Below are positions 1 through 7,788 of a stretch of 64,000 nt of DNA, piece after piece. Within the stretch, counting starts at the first letter, position 1. Every line of letters starts with the position of its first letter. Source of the stretch: Actinomycetes bacterium (lineage in GTDB: Bacteria > Actinomycetota > Acidimicrobiia > Acidimicrobiales > Palsa-688); the NCBI GenBank assembly GCA_021850325.1, contig JAJZMF010000036.1, positions 1 through 64,000 on the forward strand, read 5' to 3'. A model generated the notes under the pieces. It searched no databases and was not told the origin of the DNA. It was given only the letters and a program-made list of their open reading frames with translations. The position numbers and the translations under genes are program-made.

Positions 1-2
1 TC

Positions 3-698
3 CCGGGCCCAATGCCCATCGTCATACCGACGGTACCCATCAAGGCAAATGGTGCTTTCTCGAGCACGGTGCCCGTGCCGGGCGTGTTCGACGGCGCCAA
101 GGCCGTCTTCAGGTACTCCTTCGCCGGAAGTTTCGAGGGTGCGACCCCTGCGGGGCCGCTCACCGTGGCGGGCACGCTTCGTGAGGACATATCGTTCCCG
201 GCAAACGGTGTGACCGAGGAGTGCACCTCGGGCCTCCGTCCCTGGGCCGCGACCCATGACCCGCGGGCGGCACCTGTGAAGACCGTCGCCGAGCCCGGTC
301 GTTACACCGCCCGTGGAGCCCCCTACGTCTACGGCGCTTTTTCGTTCTCCGTGGCCCCCGGCGGCTCGAAGCTGTTGAACGTGTCGGTCCCCGTGGCCGG
401 CCCCGCCCTCGGGTGCACGCCCTCTGGCTTGTTGCCGGCCCCCTCCTCCATTGTCGTCCCCCAGGTCGCTGTCCGGCCCGACGGGACGTTTGCCGTGTCT
501 TTGAGCGGTCACGCTCCCTACGACAACACCACCGCCAAGTTCACGTACGACTTCGCGGGCAGTTTCGAGGGCGTGGCTCCGCCCGGGGCGGAGACGGTGG
601 CAGGGTCGCTGCGTGAGGACATCAGCTTCACCGCCCACGGTGCGGCCGAGACGTGCACGACCAACCTGCGGCCGTGGTCAGCTGTGCGCACGTCGTAG
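3..698 (+). CDS. repeat-containing hypothetical protein, 5' partial
   Basis: I do not recognise this family. The reading frame is open to the window edge, so the ATG at 12 may be internal and the true start lies outside. Counting from that ATG, residues 3-79 and 147-224 are two copies of one unit. Each runs from a short strand through GSFEG, TVAG, LREDISF and a single-Cys C-T-x-x-LRPW element, with a linker of about 67 residues between them. The composition (rich in V, T, G, P, F) suggests extracytoplasmic beta-sandwich repeats. There is no visible enzyme motif, and any signal peptide would be upstream. The protein is probably secreted or cell-surface, by inference only. Confidence 0.6.
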   Translation, partial: PGPMPIVIPTVPIKANGAFSSTVPVPGVFDGAKAVFRYSFAGSFEGATPAGPLTVAGTLREDISFPANGVTEECTSGLRPWAATHDPRAAPVKTVAEPGRYTARGAPYVYGAFSFSVAPGGSKLLNVSVPVAGPALGCTPSGLLPAPSSIVVPQVAVRPDGTFAVSLSGHAPYDNTTAKFTYDFAGSFEGVAPPGAETVAGSLREDISFTAHGAAETCTTNLRPWSAVRTS

Positions 699-755
699 CC
701 GGAAGACCGCCACCGGTGAACCGTGCCGGTACGCACATCTTGCCGAGAGCTGAGG

Positions 756-784
756 CCTGCTGTCCCCCCCCAGGGGGCAGCAGG
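756..784. terminator. GC-rich hairpin between convergent genes
   Basis: A 7-bp stem (CCTGCTG/CAGCAGG) encloses a C-run facing a G-run that can extend the pairing. It lies between the end of the repeat protein and the 3' end of pstA, in a non-coding stretch (699-923). There is no clear T-tract, which is common for high-GC actinobacteria. It could serve either strand. Confidence 0.45.
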
Positions 785-860
785 AAGTGCCGAGCCCGGC
801 TGTGCAAAGTGCAGGGCACCGGGCCCGCAGCGCTGTTCCGAGGTTGCCCGGGGTGGCTGG

Positions 861-880
861 GCGGAGCGGTACTGCTCCGC
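861..880. terminator. hairpin downstream of pstA
   Basis: Perfect 7-bp stem (GCGGAGC/GCTCCGC) with a 6-nt loop, about 45 bp past the pstA stop. Probably the 3' end of the pst transcript. No T-tract. Confidence 0.45.
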
Positions 881-923
881 TACCGGGCCCTCTGTCCCGG
901 TGGGCGGTAGCCTCTGGTGGCGC

Positions 924-1838
924 TCAGCGGCTCTCGGCGTGCCTCTGGGTGAGGGCTACGAGGAGCCGGGCAGCCACGATGAGGAACAGGACCATGACCA
1001 CCAGGATGAGCGCCGCATCGTAGGACAGGTTCTGGAAGGCCTTGTTCGGGTAGTTGTAGAAGGTCCAGACGGCGTAGGTCAGGTAGCCGACCGGCGCATG
1101 GGTCAGGGCCAGCGAGGGCAGGTTGTCGCTGAAGCCCGCGGTGTAGAGCAGGGGCGCGGTCTCCCCCACAGATATGGCCATGGCCACCAGCCAGCCGGTC
1201 GTTATGCCTGGGAGGGCGGCCTTGAGGGTGATCGTGCCCAACGAGCGCAAGGGGGACATCCCCAGTGCGTCGGCCCCCTCCCGGTAGCTCGTGGGGACCT
1301 GGCGCAGGGCGGCCTCGGTCGACTTGGCGATGTAGGGCACGGTGAGCGCCGACAGGGTGATGAGCGCCGCAGCCAGCGAGAACTGCCAGTGGAGGGCGAT
1401 GACCAAGGCGATGTAGCCGACGTAGCCGAGCACGATCGAGGGGATGCCCGCCAGCACCTCCGAGGCCCCTCGCAGCACCGAGCCCGTCCGGCCCACCGCG
1501 TACTCCGAGAGGTAGACCCCCGACAGCACCCCCACTGTCCCGGCCACCACGGTGACGCCGAGCAGGACCACGAGCGTGCCGACGATCTCGTTCGCCAGCC
1601 CTCCTCCCTGGCCGGTGCCGGGCTGGGTCAGTACGCTCCAGCGCCACACGGGGAGGGCGCGTCCGAGCACACCCCACAGGACCGACGCCAAGGGCGCCGC
1701 GATGAGCAGGACCGCCAGCCCGCAGGCCCCCCAACCGGCGTAGTTGGCGGCCACCCGCTGCCACGAGGGGCGGCCGTAGAGGTCAACGGGGGTGTCGGCC
1801 AGGCCGGGCCGGGCCGCGCCGGGCCCCTCAGCGCTCAC
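924..1838 (-). CDS. pstA: phosphate ABC transporter permease PstA
   Basis: One of the two inner-membrane permeases of the high-affinity PstSCAB phosphate importer. It is 304 aa, the usual PstA length. A short cytoplasmic lead precedes six hydrophobic spans. The permease-family coupling region (EGADALGMSPLRS followed by the ITLKAALPGI stretch, around residues 188-213) contacts the PstB ATPase. The ATG lies 1 nt after the pstC stop on the same strand, so the two are co-transcribed. The gene is last in a regulator-pstB-pstC-pstA run. No pstS or phoU lies within the window. Confidence 0.95.
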   Translation of the reverse strand: MSAEGPGAARPGLADTPVDLYGRPSWQRVAANYAGWGACGLAVLLIAAPLASVLWGVLGRALPVWRWSVLTQPGTGQGGGLANEIVGTLVVLLGVTVVAGTVGVLSGVYLSEYAVGRTGSVLRGASEVLAGIPSIVLGYVGYIALVIALHWQFSLAAALITLSALTVPYIAKSTEAALRQVPTSYREGADALGMSPLRSLGTITLKAALPGITTGWLVAMAISVGETAPLLYTAGFSDNLPSLALTHAPVGYLTYAVWTFYNYPNKAFQNLSYDAALILVVMVLFLIVAARLLVALTQRHAESR

Positions 1839-1839
1839 T

Positions 1840-2907
1840 TCACACGCCCCTTCCGACCGGTAGGGCGGTACCGGCGACCCGGCGGACGAGCAGGCGGGCG
1901 GCGATGTTGGTGAGCAGGGTTATCACGGCGAGCAGCAGGGCGAACTCGGCCAGGGTCCTGATGGCGAACCCGGTGCCGTCCTGCAGGGCGCCGTCGAGCT
2001 GGGACACGATAGCGGCGGCTATGGTGCCCATGGGCAGGTAGAGGTTGGAGGGCACCGTCCCCAGTACCGCACCCGACACCATGGCCACGGCCATGGTCTC
2101 CCCCAGGGCACGCGCCAAGCCGAGCACCGACGCCCCGATGATGCCGGCCCTGGCCCAGGGCAGGCTGACCTTGCGCGCCACCTCCCAATCGCTCATCCCG
2201 AGCGCCATGGCGCCTTCTTTGGGCAGGCGGGGTACCTGGCGCAGGAGGTCGCGGCTAGTGGCGGCCACGATCGGGATGATCATCACGGCCAGTACCAGCC
2301 CACTGGTGAGAAGGCCCTCCCCGTAGCCGACATCACCCCGGAAGAAGTTGAGCACGGGCACATCGGGCATGTGCCTGGCTATCAAGGGGCTGATGTCGCG
2401 GGCGATGAAGGGGCCGAAGGTGAGGGCCCCCCACAGGCCGAACACGACGCTCGGTATGCCGGCCAGCACCTCGAGGAAGAGGCCTACAGCGTTGGAGATC
2501 CGCCGGGGGAGCTTCTCGACCACCAGCAGGGCCGCGCCGACCGACACGGGCACGGCGACGGCGACGGCGAGCACCGAGCTCTCCAGGGTCCCGGCCACCA
2601 GGGGCAGTGCCCCGTAGCTGGCGCCGACCGGGTGCAGCACACCGCCCGTGGTCACCGGGTTGGAGTACGCATTGCCCGGCGCCCACGTCGTGTGCCAGAG
2701 GAAGCCCAGGCCGTTGTACCCGATTGCCGGGTAGGCCTTCCAGGCCAGCACGCCCACGATGGCGACCAGCGCGGCCAGCGGGAGGAAGGCGGCCACGGCC
2801 GTCACCACCCTGGGGAGCAGTTCCCCAAGGACGGTGTAGCGCCGTCTTACGGTTACCGGGTTGGCGGGGCCGTCGCCGGACAGGTTGTCTGCCGTGGTCG
2901 AGGTCAT
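1840..2907 (-). CDS. pstC: phosphate ABC transporter permease PstC
   Basis: Partner permease of PstA in phosphate import. It is 355 aa with an N-terminal cytoplasmic segment, a first span around residues 32-55 and a periplasmic loop, then the five-span permease core. The coupling loop ([13 protein letters not shown]) matches the PstC family. The gene lies between pstB and pstA on the minus strand, 73 nt after the pstB stop. Within the gene I see no disruption. Confidence 0.95.
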   Translation of the reverse strand: MTSTTADNLSGDGPANPVTVRRRYTVLGELLPRVVTAVAAFLPLAALVAIVGVLAWKAYPAIGYNGLGFLWHTTWAPGNAYSNPVTTGGVLHPVGASYGALPLVAGTLESSVLAVAVAVPVSVGAALLVVEKLPRRISNAVGLFLEVLAGIPSVVFGLWGALTFGPFIARDISPLIARHMPDVPVLNFFRGDVGYGEGLLTSGLVLAVMIIPIVAATSRDLLRQVPRLPKEGAMALGMSDWEVARKVSLPWARAGIIGASVLGLARALGETMAVAMVSGAVLGTVPSNLYLPMGTIAAAIVSQLDGALQDGTGFAIRTLAEFALLLAVITLLTNIAARLLVRRVAGTALPVGRGV

Positions 2908-2980
2908 CCGTTCGTCGCGGGCGTAGGAGCGGCACGACGGCCGCCTGGCTGGCTGTTCACTTTGTGCTACCGGAGGGCCT

Positions 2981-3802
2981 TCAGCCCATCCGGCCGCTGA
3001 CGTAGTTCGCTGTCTCGGGGTTCTGTGGGGACTCGAACAGCTCTTCGGTGCTCGTGAGCTCCACCAGCCGGCCCTGGTAGAAGAAGGCGGTCCGGTCGGA
3101 CACCCTGCGGGCCTGCGCCAGGTTGTGGGTGACTATCACGATGGTCAGAGCGGGCGTCAGGCTGCGCACGAGCGCCTCGACGTGCTCTGTCGTGACCGGG
3201 TCCAACGAGGAGGTGGGCTCGTCCAGGAGCAGGACCTCCGGGCCCGTGGCCAGGGCGCGGGCGAGGCACAGCAGCTGCTGCTGGCCGCCGGAGAGGTTGA
3301 AGGGGGAAGAGCCGAGGCGGCTGCTGACCGCGTCCCACAGGCCGACTTCCCTGAGCCGGCTCTCCACGATCCCCCGATGGTGCTCCTTGGTCGCGATGCG
3401 GTGGGCCTTGACGCCGGCCAGCACGTTGTCGGCGATCGACATGGGGAAGGGGTTGGGCCTCTGGAAGAGCATGCCCACCCGGCGCCGTAGCGCCATCAGC
3501 TGTACCCCCGGCGCGTAGATGCTGTGCCCGTCGAGGGTCACGTCGCCCCGGTGCCAGTGCTTCGAGACGTGGTCGTTCATCCGGTTCAGGGACCGCAGGA
3601 AGGTTGTCTTGCCTGAGCCGGTAGGGCCGATCAGGGCCGTGATGGTGCCCTTGACGACCGGCAGGTCCAGGTCGGCGAGGACGGTCGTGGGGCCGAAGCC
3701 GAGCGACAGGCCCCGGGCGTACATGCATGCGGTCGTCTCCGGGCCCTCGACCACGGCGGGTGACTGGACGTCACTGCTCCGGGGGGCTGAAAGAGACATC
3801 AC
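2981..3802 (-). CDS. pstB: phosphate ABC transporter ATP-binding protein PstB
   Basis: ATPase that energises PstCA. Walker [10 protein letters not shown] is at about residues 59-67, the signature is LSGGQQQ, and Walker [12 protein letters not shown] is followed by the switch His in VTHNL. It is 273 aa; the roughly 30 residues before the ABC domain are variable. Here pstB comes first in the pst run (B-C-A) instead of last, as in the common S-C-A-B order. A two-unit PHO-box-like repeat (3865-3882) and a TAGCCT -10 (3850-3855) lie 48-80 bp upstream, so this gene probably starts a phosphate-controlled transcript. Confidence 0.95.
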   Translation of the reverse strand: MMSLSAPRSSDVQSPAVVEGPETTACMYARGLSLGFGPTTVLADLDLPVVKGTITALIGPTGSGKTTFLRSLNRMNDHVSKHWHRGDVTLDGHSIYAPGVQLMALRRRVGMLFQRPNPFPMSIADNVLAGVKAHRIATKEHHRGIVESRLREVGLWDAVSSRLGSSPFNLSGGQQQLLCLARALATGPEVLLLDEPTSSLDPVTTEHVEALVRSLTPALTIVIVTHNLAQARRVSDRTAFFYQGRLVELTSTEELFESPQNPETANYVSGRMG

Positions 3803-3849
3803 AGACCGCTGCCGTCTGAGCGGTTCCGGGCTCTTCTCACAGCAATTGG

Positions 3850-3855
3850 AGGCTA
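3850..3855 (-). promoter_or_regulatory. -10 element for pstBCA
   Basis: TAGCCT on the minus strand, 9 nt downstream of the PHO-box-like repeat at 3865-3882. This is the expected geometry when the repeat replaces a -35 element. It leaves a leader of about 40 nt before pstB. Confidence 0.55.
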
Positions 3856-3864
3856 CGAGGCAGA

Positions 3865-3882
3865 GTTGAACACAGGGTTAAC
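3865..3882 (-). promoter_or_regulatory. PHO-box-like direct repeat upstream of pstB
   Basis: On the minus strand GTTAACC, 4 nt, GTTCAAC: two 7-mers with 11-nt periodicity. That matches the layout of the actinobacterial PHO box built on GTTCACC units. It lies between the response-regulator gene and pstB. Confidence 0.65.
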
Positions 3883-3916
3883 GGAGAAAGACAAACAACC
3901 TCGCGCTAGGTGAACT

Positions 3917-4741
3917 TCACGATGCCGTTGACCGGGGGAGCTGTCCCGGCGGAGCCTGGTAGCGGTAACCGACCCCCCGCACGGTCACGATGCGCCGGGG
4001 GTCGGCCGGGTCGTCCTCCAGCTTGGCCCGCAGGCGCCTCACGTGGACCTCCAGGCTGGTGCTCTCGGGTGGCGCCGTGGGCCCCCACAGCTTCGCCAGG
4101 AGCGTGGCCCGGGACAGCACCAGGCCGGCGTTCTGCATGAGCAGTTTGAGCAGCTCGAACTCCTTCAGAGGCAGGTGTACCCGCTCGGAGCGCAGGGTGA
4201 CGACGTGGCTCTCGGAGTCCAGGCTGACGTCACCCACCCGGACGACGGGGCTGGCGGGGAGGGCGGGCCTGCCCCGCCTGGGCGCCCGGCGCAGTACCGC
4301 CCTCACCCGGGCGACGAGCTCCGCCGGGCGCAAGGGGAGCAGTAGGTAGTCGTCGGCACCCTCGGCCAGGGAGCGGGTGACCAGGTCCTCGTCATGGGGC
4401 CCGAGGACGAGGACCGGGAAGCCCGGTGAGCCCAACCAGAGCTGGCGGCAGAACCCGAGGCCGTCGCTCTCGAAACGGCAGTCGACTATGGCCACGTCCG
4501 CGTGACGCGAGGCGGCCAGCCCGTCCGCGGCATCACTGGCCACGACCACCTCGAAACCGGCGGCCTGCAGGTCCGGTGGGACGGCTTCGGCCCCCAGAGG
4601 ATGTGCCAGCAGCACGACGGTGCCGACCAGCGGCCTCCCGCTGGCGTCGACGCGCACCAGGGCCGGCCTCTGCCCGCCCCTGTCAACCGCACCTGCCAAG
4701 AGGTCGGCCCTGGTCCGAAGGTCGTCGACGACTATCCGCAC
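3917..4741 (-). CDS. OmpR/PhoB-family response regulator, probable phosphate regulator
   Basis: DNA-binding response regulator of 274 aa with a GTG start. An N-terminal lead of about 38 residues precedes a receiver domain (VVLLAHPLG, then AIVDCRF with the probable phospho-acceptor Asp, then LLLPLRP). A winged-helix effector domain follows (LKEFELLKLL, the SLEVHVRRLRAKLE recognition helix, TVRGVGYRY). Its position directly before pstBCA and the three PHO-box-like repeats in its own promoter suggest the phosphate regulator (PhoP/RegX3 role), acting on itself and on pst. No partner histidine kinase is adjacent. The long lead could mean a later start; the phosphate assignment is inference from context. 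Confidence 0.85.
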   Translation of the reverse strand: MRIVVDDLRTRADLLAGAVDRGGQRPALVRVDASGRPLVGTVVLLAHPLGAEAVPPDLQAAGFEVVVASDAADGLAASRHADVAIVDCRFESDGLGFCRQLWLGSPGFPVLVLGPHDEDLVTRSLAEGADDYLLLPLRPAELVARVRAVLRRAPRRGRPALPASPVVRVGDVSLDSESHVVTLRSERVHLPLKEFELLKLLMQNAGLVLSRATLLAKLWGPTAPPESTSLEVHVRRLRAKLEDDPADPRRIVTVRGVGYRYQAPPGQLPRSTAS

Positions 4742-4778
4742 AGTGTCGGCGGTCCACCTGACGGGGTCGCAACGCAGA

Positions 4779-4807
4779 GGTGAACACCAGGTGACCGGTC
4801 GGTGAAA
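4779..4807 (-). promoter_or_regulatory. three-unit PHO-box-like repeat upstream of the response regulator
   Basis: On the minus strand TTTCACC, GGTCACC and GTTCACC occur with exactly 4 nt between units (11-nt period). The last unit equals the published actinobacterial PHO-box core GTTCACC. It lies 38 bp before the regulator GTG, which suggests autoregulation. The rest of 4742-4911 holds no other feature I can support. Confidence 0.7.
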
Positions 4808-4911
4808 GCATGACCACGAGGGTCTCCTGAGCTGGGCGTCGTCGACGGGGCGGCACCGCCAGGGCGGGGAGAGGCCGCCGGGCGCCCTGTGTGGTGGCTG
4901 GCCGGCGGCCG

Positions 4912-5358
4912 TCAGGCCCGGACGAGCACGAAGAGCATCGATGCGGTGGCCGCCACCTTGCCCCCGACCCTGGCCGTGCCGTGGCCCTTGCCCGCATTGG
5001 AGCCCAGTTGGTCCAGCTCCACGACCATCTCCAAGGTCTCGCCCGGCACCACCTGTCGGCGGAAGCGGGCCTTGTCGATGCCCCCGAAGAGCGGGAGATA
5101 GCCCGAGAAGCGGGGGTCTGCGAGCACCGCTACGGCCCCGAGCTGGGCCATGGCCTCCACCATGAGCACGCCGGGGAGGGTCGGCCGGCCCGGGAAGTGG
5201 CCCCGGAAGAAGTCTTCGTCACCGGTGAGGTGCCAGGTGCCCGCCGCCAACCGTCCGGGCTCGAGCGAGGTGAGCGCATCGATGAGCAGGAAAGGCTCCC
5301 GGTGGGGCAGTACCTCAGCCGGCCTGGGCAGGCCCTCCCCGGCCGGGGCCCCGGTCAA
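4912..5358 (-). CDS. fabZ: 3-hydroxyacyl-ACP dehydratase FabZ-like
   Basis: Hot-dog-fold dehydratase of type II fatty-acid synthesis. It removes water from 3-hydroxyacyl-ACP to give trans-2-enoyl-ACP. The family motif HFPGRPTLPG with catalytic His (about residue 54) is followed by the catalytic Glu in VEAMAQ (about 68). It is 148 aa, normal for FabZ. No ATG or GTG suits the N-terminus. A TTG at 5358 overlaps the fabG stop as TTGA and gives the right length, so I chose it. It is last in the fabI-fabG-fabZ run. Confidence 0.88.
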   Translation of the reverse strand: MTGAPAGEGLPRPAEVLPHREPFLLIDALTSLEPGRLAAGTWHLTGDEDFFRGHFPGRPTLPGVLMVEAMAQLGAVAVLADPRFSGYLPLFGGIDKARFRRQVVPGETLEMVVELDQLGSNAGKGHGTARVGGKVAATASMLFVLVRA

Positions 5359-6095
5359 TGTCCCATTCCCAGGCCACCGTCGACCGGCACGACGGCGCCC
5401 GTCACGTATGACGCCCCCTCCGAAGCCAGCCACACGACCGTGGCTGCCACCTCGGCAGGGGAGGCGAAGCGCTTCAGCGGTACCTGGGAGAGCACCTCGG
5501 CTCGTCGGGCCTCGCCCAGGCCCGCCGTCATGTCCGTCTCGACGAAACCCGGCGCCACCACGTTGACCGTGATGCCGCGCCCGCCCACTTCCCGCGCCAG
5601 GCTGCGGGCAAAGCCGATCATGCCCGCCTTGGAGGCGGCGTAGTTGGTCTGCCCGGGCGAACCCGACAGGGCCGCCACCGAGGAGATGAGCACCACCCTG
5701 CCCCGGCGCGCCCGCAGCATCTTGGGCAGGGCACGACGGACCACCCGGAACGTACCTGTCAGGTTGGTGTCCAGTACCCGGTTGAAGCTGTCGGAGCCCA
5801 TCTGCAGGAGCAGCTTGTCGTCGGTGGCCCCGGCGTTCGCCACCAGCACCTCCACCGTGCCCAGGTCCGCTTCGACCCCCGCAACAGCCCGGTCGACTGC
5901 GTCGTCGTCGGTCACGTCGCACTGGTAGGTGGGCAGGCCCTCCACCTGGCCTTGACGGCTGGTGACGGCCACCCGGTCACCCGCCGCGGCGAAGGCCTGG
6001 GCGATGGCCAGGCCGATGCCCCGGTTGCCGCCCGTGACCAGCACGACCCGGGAGGTGCCGGCGTCCCCGGCGCCTTGGTCGGGAGCCATGCTCAC
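5355..6095 (-). CDS. fabG: 3-oxoacyl-ACP reductase FabG
   Basis: NAD(P)H-dependent short-chain dehydrogenase, 246 aa. It reduces 3-oxoacyl-ACP in type II fatty-acid synthesis. The Rossmann motif TGGNRGIG is at residues 21-28, NAG at 87-89, the catalytic Ser pair in LISS at 138-139 and YAASK at 152-156 (Tyr152, Lys156). The C-terminal VDGGLGMGH ending is typical of FabG. The ATG overlaps the end of fabI by 4 nt, and the stop overlaps the fabZ start by 3 nt, so the three genes form one transcript. Confidence 0.92.
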   Translation of the reverse strand: MSMAPDQGAGDAGTSRVVLVTGGNRGIGLAIAQAFAAAGDRVAVTSRQGQVEGLPTYQCDVTDDDAVDRAVAGVEADLGTVEVLVANAGATDDKLLLQMGSDSFNRVLDTNLTGTFRVVRRALPKMLRARRGRVVLISSVAALSGSPGQTNYAASKAGMIGFARSLAREVGGRGITVNVVAPGFVETDMTAGLGEARRAEVLSQVPLKRFASPAEVAATVVWLASEGASYVTGAVVPVDGGLGMGH

Positions 6096-6865
6096 GCCCC
6101 CGTCATGTGGTAGCCGCCGTCCACATGGACGATCTCACCGGTGGTCGCCGGGAAGAGGTCGGACAGGAGGGCGATGCAAGCCTTGGCCACGGCCGTGGCG
6201 TCGCTGACGTCCCACCCGAGCGGTGCCCTCTGGCCCCACACGTCCTCGAAGCGGTCGATGCCCGGGATGGCTTTGGCGGCGACGGTGCGGACCGGCCCTG
6301 CGGCGACCAGGTTCACCCGGACACCATCGGGGCCCACGTAGCGGGCCAGGTAGCGGGCGGTCGACTCGAGGGCGGCCTTGCAGACGCCCATCCAGTCGTA
6401 GCCCGGCCACGTGCAGCTGGCGTCGAAGTCCAAACCGACCACCGAGCCCCCTCCGGCGGCGCGCATCAGGGGGAGCACCGCCGTGGTCAGGGGCTTGAGC
6501 GAATAGGCACTGATCTCCATCGCCACCCGGACGTCCTCCCAGGGGGCGTCGAGGAACCCACCGCCCAGGCACGACTGGGGGGCGAACCCGATCGAGTGCA
6601 GTACGCCGTCCAGCTTGCCCCATTCCCGGCCCAGGTGGCCGGCCACGGCGGCGAAGTGCTCGGGCACGGTCACGTCGAGCTCCAGGACCTCCGGCGGGCT
6701 CGGGAGGTGCCTGGACACCCGCCTGGTCAGCGAGAGGCCCCGCCCGGCACCCGTGAGCAGCACCGTGGCACCCTCCTGCTGAGCGAGCTCGGCCACCTTG
6801 TAAGCGATCGAGTCGTCAGTCAGTACCCCGGTGACCAGCAGGTGCTTACCTTCGAGCAGCGGCAT
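6092..6865 (-). CDS. fabI: enoyl-ACP reductase, FabI/InhA-like
   Basis: NADH-dependent enoyl-ACP reductase, 257 aa, the last reduction step of the elongation cycle. The FabI/InhA-specific cofactor motif GVLTDDSIA starts near residue 13. The catalytic Tyr-x6-Lys is in YDWMGVCK, and the substrate-loop region follows VNLVAAGPVRT. The frame stays open upstream, but the family N-terminus (LLEGKHLLVTG) and a TAACGT element 8 nt before the ATG at 6865 fix the start. It heads fabI-fabG-fabZ and diverges from the acyl carrier protein gene 47 bp away. Confidence 0.92.
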   Translation of the reverse strand: MPLLEGKHLLVTGVLTDDSIAYKVAELAQQEGATVLLTGAGRGLSLTRRVSRHLPSPPEVLELDVTVPEHFAAVAGHLGREWGKLDGVLHSIGFAPQSCLGGGFLDAPWEDVRVAMEISAYSLKPLTTAVLPLMRAAGGGSVVGLDFDASCTWPGYDWMGVCKAALESTARYLARYVGPDGVRVNLVAAGPVRTVAAKAIPGIDRFEDVWGQRAPLGWDVSDATAVAKACIALLSDLFPATTGEIVHVDGGYHMTGA

Positions 6866-6873
6866 GACCGGCA

Positions 6874-6879
6874 ACGTTA
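6874..6879 (-). promoter_or_regulatory. -10 element of fabI, leaderless type
   Basis: TAACGT on the minus strand, 8 nt before the fabI ATG, so transcription would begin at or next to the start codon. Confidence 0.55.
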
Positions 6880-6898
6880 CACTGCCCCCCGCCTCGGC

Positions 6899-6904
6899 TA
6901 GCCT
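6899..6904 (+). promoter_or_regulatory. -10 element of the acyl carrier protein gene
   Basis: TAGCCT with 8 nt to the ATG at 6913 (leaderless option). A GGAGGG at 6915-6920 instead serves the ATG at 6928 in the same frame, so both starts remain possible. Confidence 0.5.
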
Positions 6905-6912
6905 CTCACGCG

Positions 6913-7173
6913 ATGGAGGGTGAGAAGATGAGCCGCGAGGAGGCCTTTGCCACGTTCCGGGGGTGCGTGGCCGAGGTATTGGACATAGATCCCGTCCAGG
7001 TCGTGCCCGAGGCACGCTGGTCCGAGGACCTCGATGCCGACAGCCTGGCGGTGGTGGAGATAACACTGGCACTCAACGACGCCTTCTCCATCCGCCTCCC
7101 GGACGTGGACCCGAGCAGGTTGAGCACGGTGGGCCAGGCCTTCGAGATCGTGGCCGACATGGTCGGCGTCTGA
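6913..7173 (+). CDS. acpP: acyl carrier protein
   Basis: Small acidic carrier, 86 aa. The phosphopantetheine attachment Ser lies in DADSLAVVE (Ser44 from this start), followed by the usual helix II. It carries growing acyl chains for the divergent fabI-fabG-fabZ cassette. Two starts are in frame. The ATG at 6913 fits a leaderless transcript; the ATG at 6928 has a good Shine-Dalgarno and would give 81 aa, closer to typical AcpP. It could be a dedicated carrier for a specialised pathway, since no fabD, fabF or fabH is near. Confidence 0.9.
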   Translation: MEGEKMSREEAFATFRGCVAEVLDIDPVQVVPEARWSEDLDADSLAVVEITLALNDAFSIRLPDVDPSRLSTVGQAFEIVADMVGV

Positions 7174-7198
7174 ACCTGGCCGGTCGCCGCCCCGTACC

Positions 7199-7705
7199 TC
7201 ATGGGTGGGCGCCGGACGCCGGGGCGTGGGCCTGGTAGCGCCCGTGGGCCTCGTCAACGATCCTCTCGGCTACTTCCCGGGGCCTCCAACCGCCGGGCGT
7301 CGTGCCCTTGCCCGGCTCTATGGACTTGTAGATGGCGAAGAAGTGGGCGATCTCGTCCAGGACGTGGGACGGTAGGTCGTCCAGCTCCTGGAAGGCCGCT
7401 TGGCGCGGGTCGCTCGCAGTCACGCACAGGACCTTGGCGTCGTCGCCGTTCTCGTCCCGGGTGAGGAACACGCCGACCGGTCTCGCCCTCACGTGGCACC
7501 CGGGGAACGTCGGCTCCTCGAGGAACACCAGGGCGTCGAGGGGGTCACCGTCGTCCGCCAGCGTCCCGGGTATGTACCCGTAGTCCTCGGGGTACCTGGT
7601 GGCGGTGAAGAGCATCCGGTCGAGCCAGATGTGACCTGTCTCGTGGTCGACCTCGTACTTGTTGCGGGTGCCCTTAGGGATCTCTACGACCACTTCTACG
7701 TCCAT
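7199..7705 (-). CDS. ppa: inorganic pyrophosphatase, family I
   Basis: Cytoplasmic Mg-dependent enzyme hydrolysing pyrophosphate to two phosphates, 168 aa. Family I motifs are present: EIPKGTRNKYE at the N-terminus, the YGYIPGTL strand, and the metal-binding DGDPLDALV. The length is standard for the prokaryotic enzyme. The ATG sits 6 nt downstream of TAGCAT (7712-7717), consistent with leaderless transcription. It converges on the acyl carrier gene and diverges from the ComF-like gene. Confidence 0.96.
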   Translation of the reverse strand: MDVEVVVEIPKGTRNKYEVDHETGHIWLDRMLFTATRYPEDYGYIPGTLADDGDPLDALVFLEEPTFPGCHVRARPVGVFLTRDENGDDAKVLCVTASDPRQAAFQELDDLPSHVLDEIAHFFAIYKSIEPGKGTTPGGWRPREVAERIVDEAHGRYQAHAPASGAHP

Positions 7706-7711
7706 CCGCCC

Positions 7712-7717
7712 ATGCTA
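7712..7717 (-). promoter_or_regulatory. -10 element of ppa, leaderless type
   Basis: TAGCAT on the minus strand, 6 nt before the ppa ATG. Confidence 0.55.
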
Positions 7718-7788
7718 TTGCCGCTCCAGGTGCGCCTCGGTGGCCTCGGCAGTTTGGCCGTCGCAGGAGGCTGCCATGGTCTTGAGGG

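Noticed and set aside
723-1913. Open frame of about 400 codons opposite pstA
   Set aside because: The composition is Gly/Arg/Gln/His-rich without domain signal, typical of antisense to GC-rich genes. PstA on the other strand is clear.
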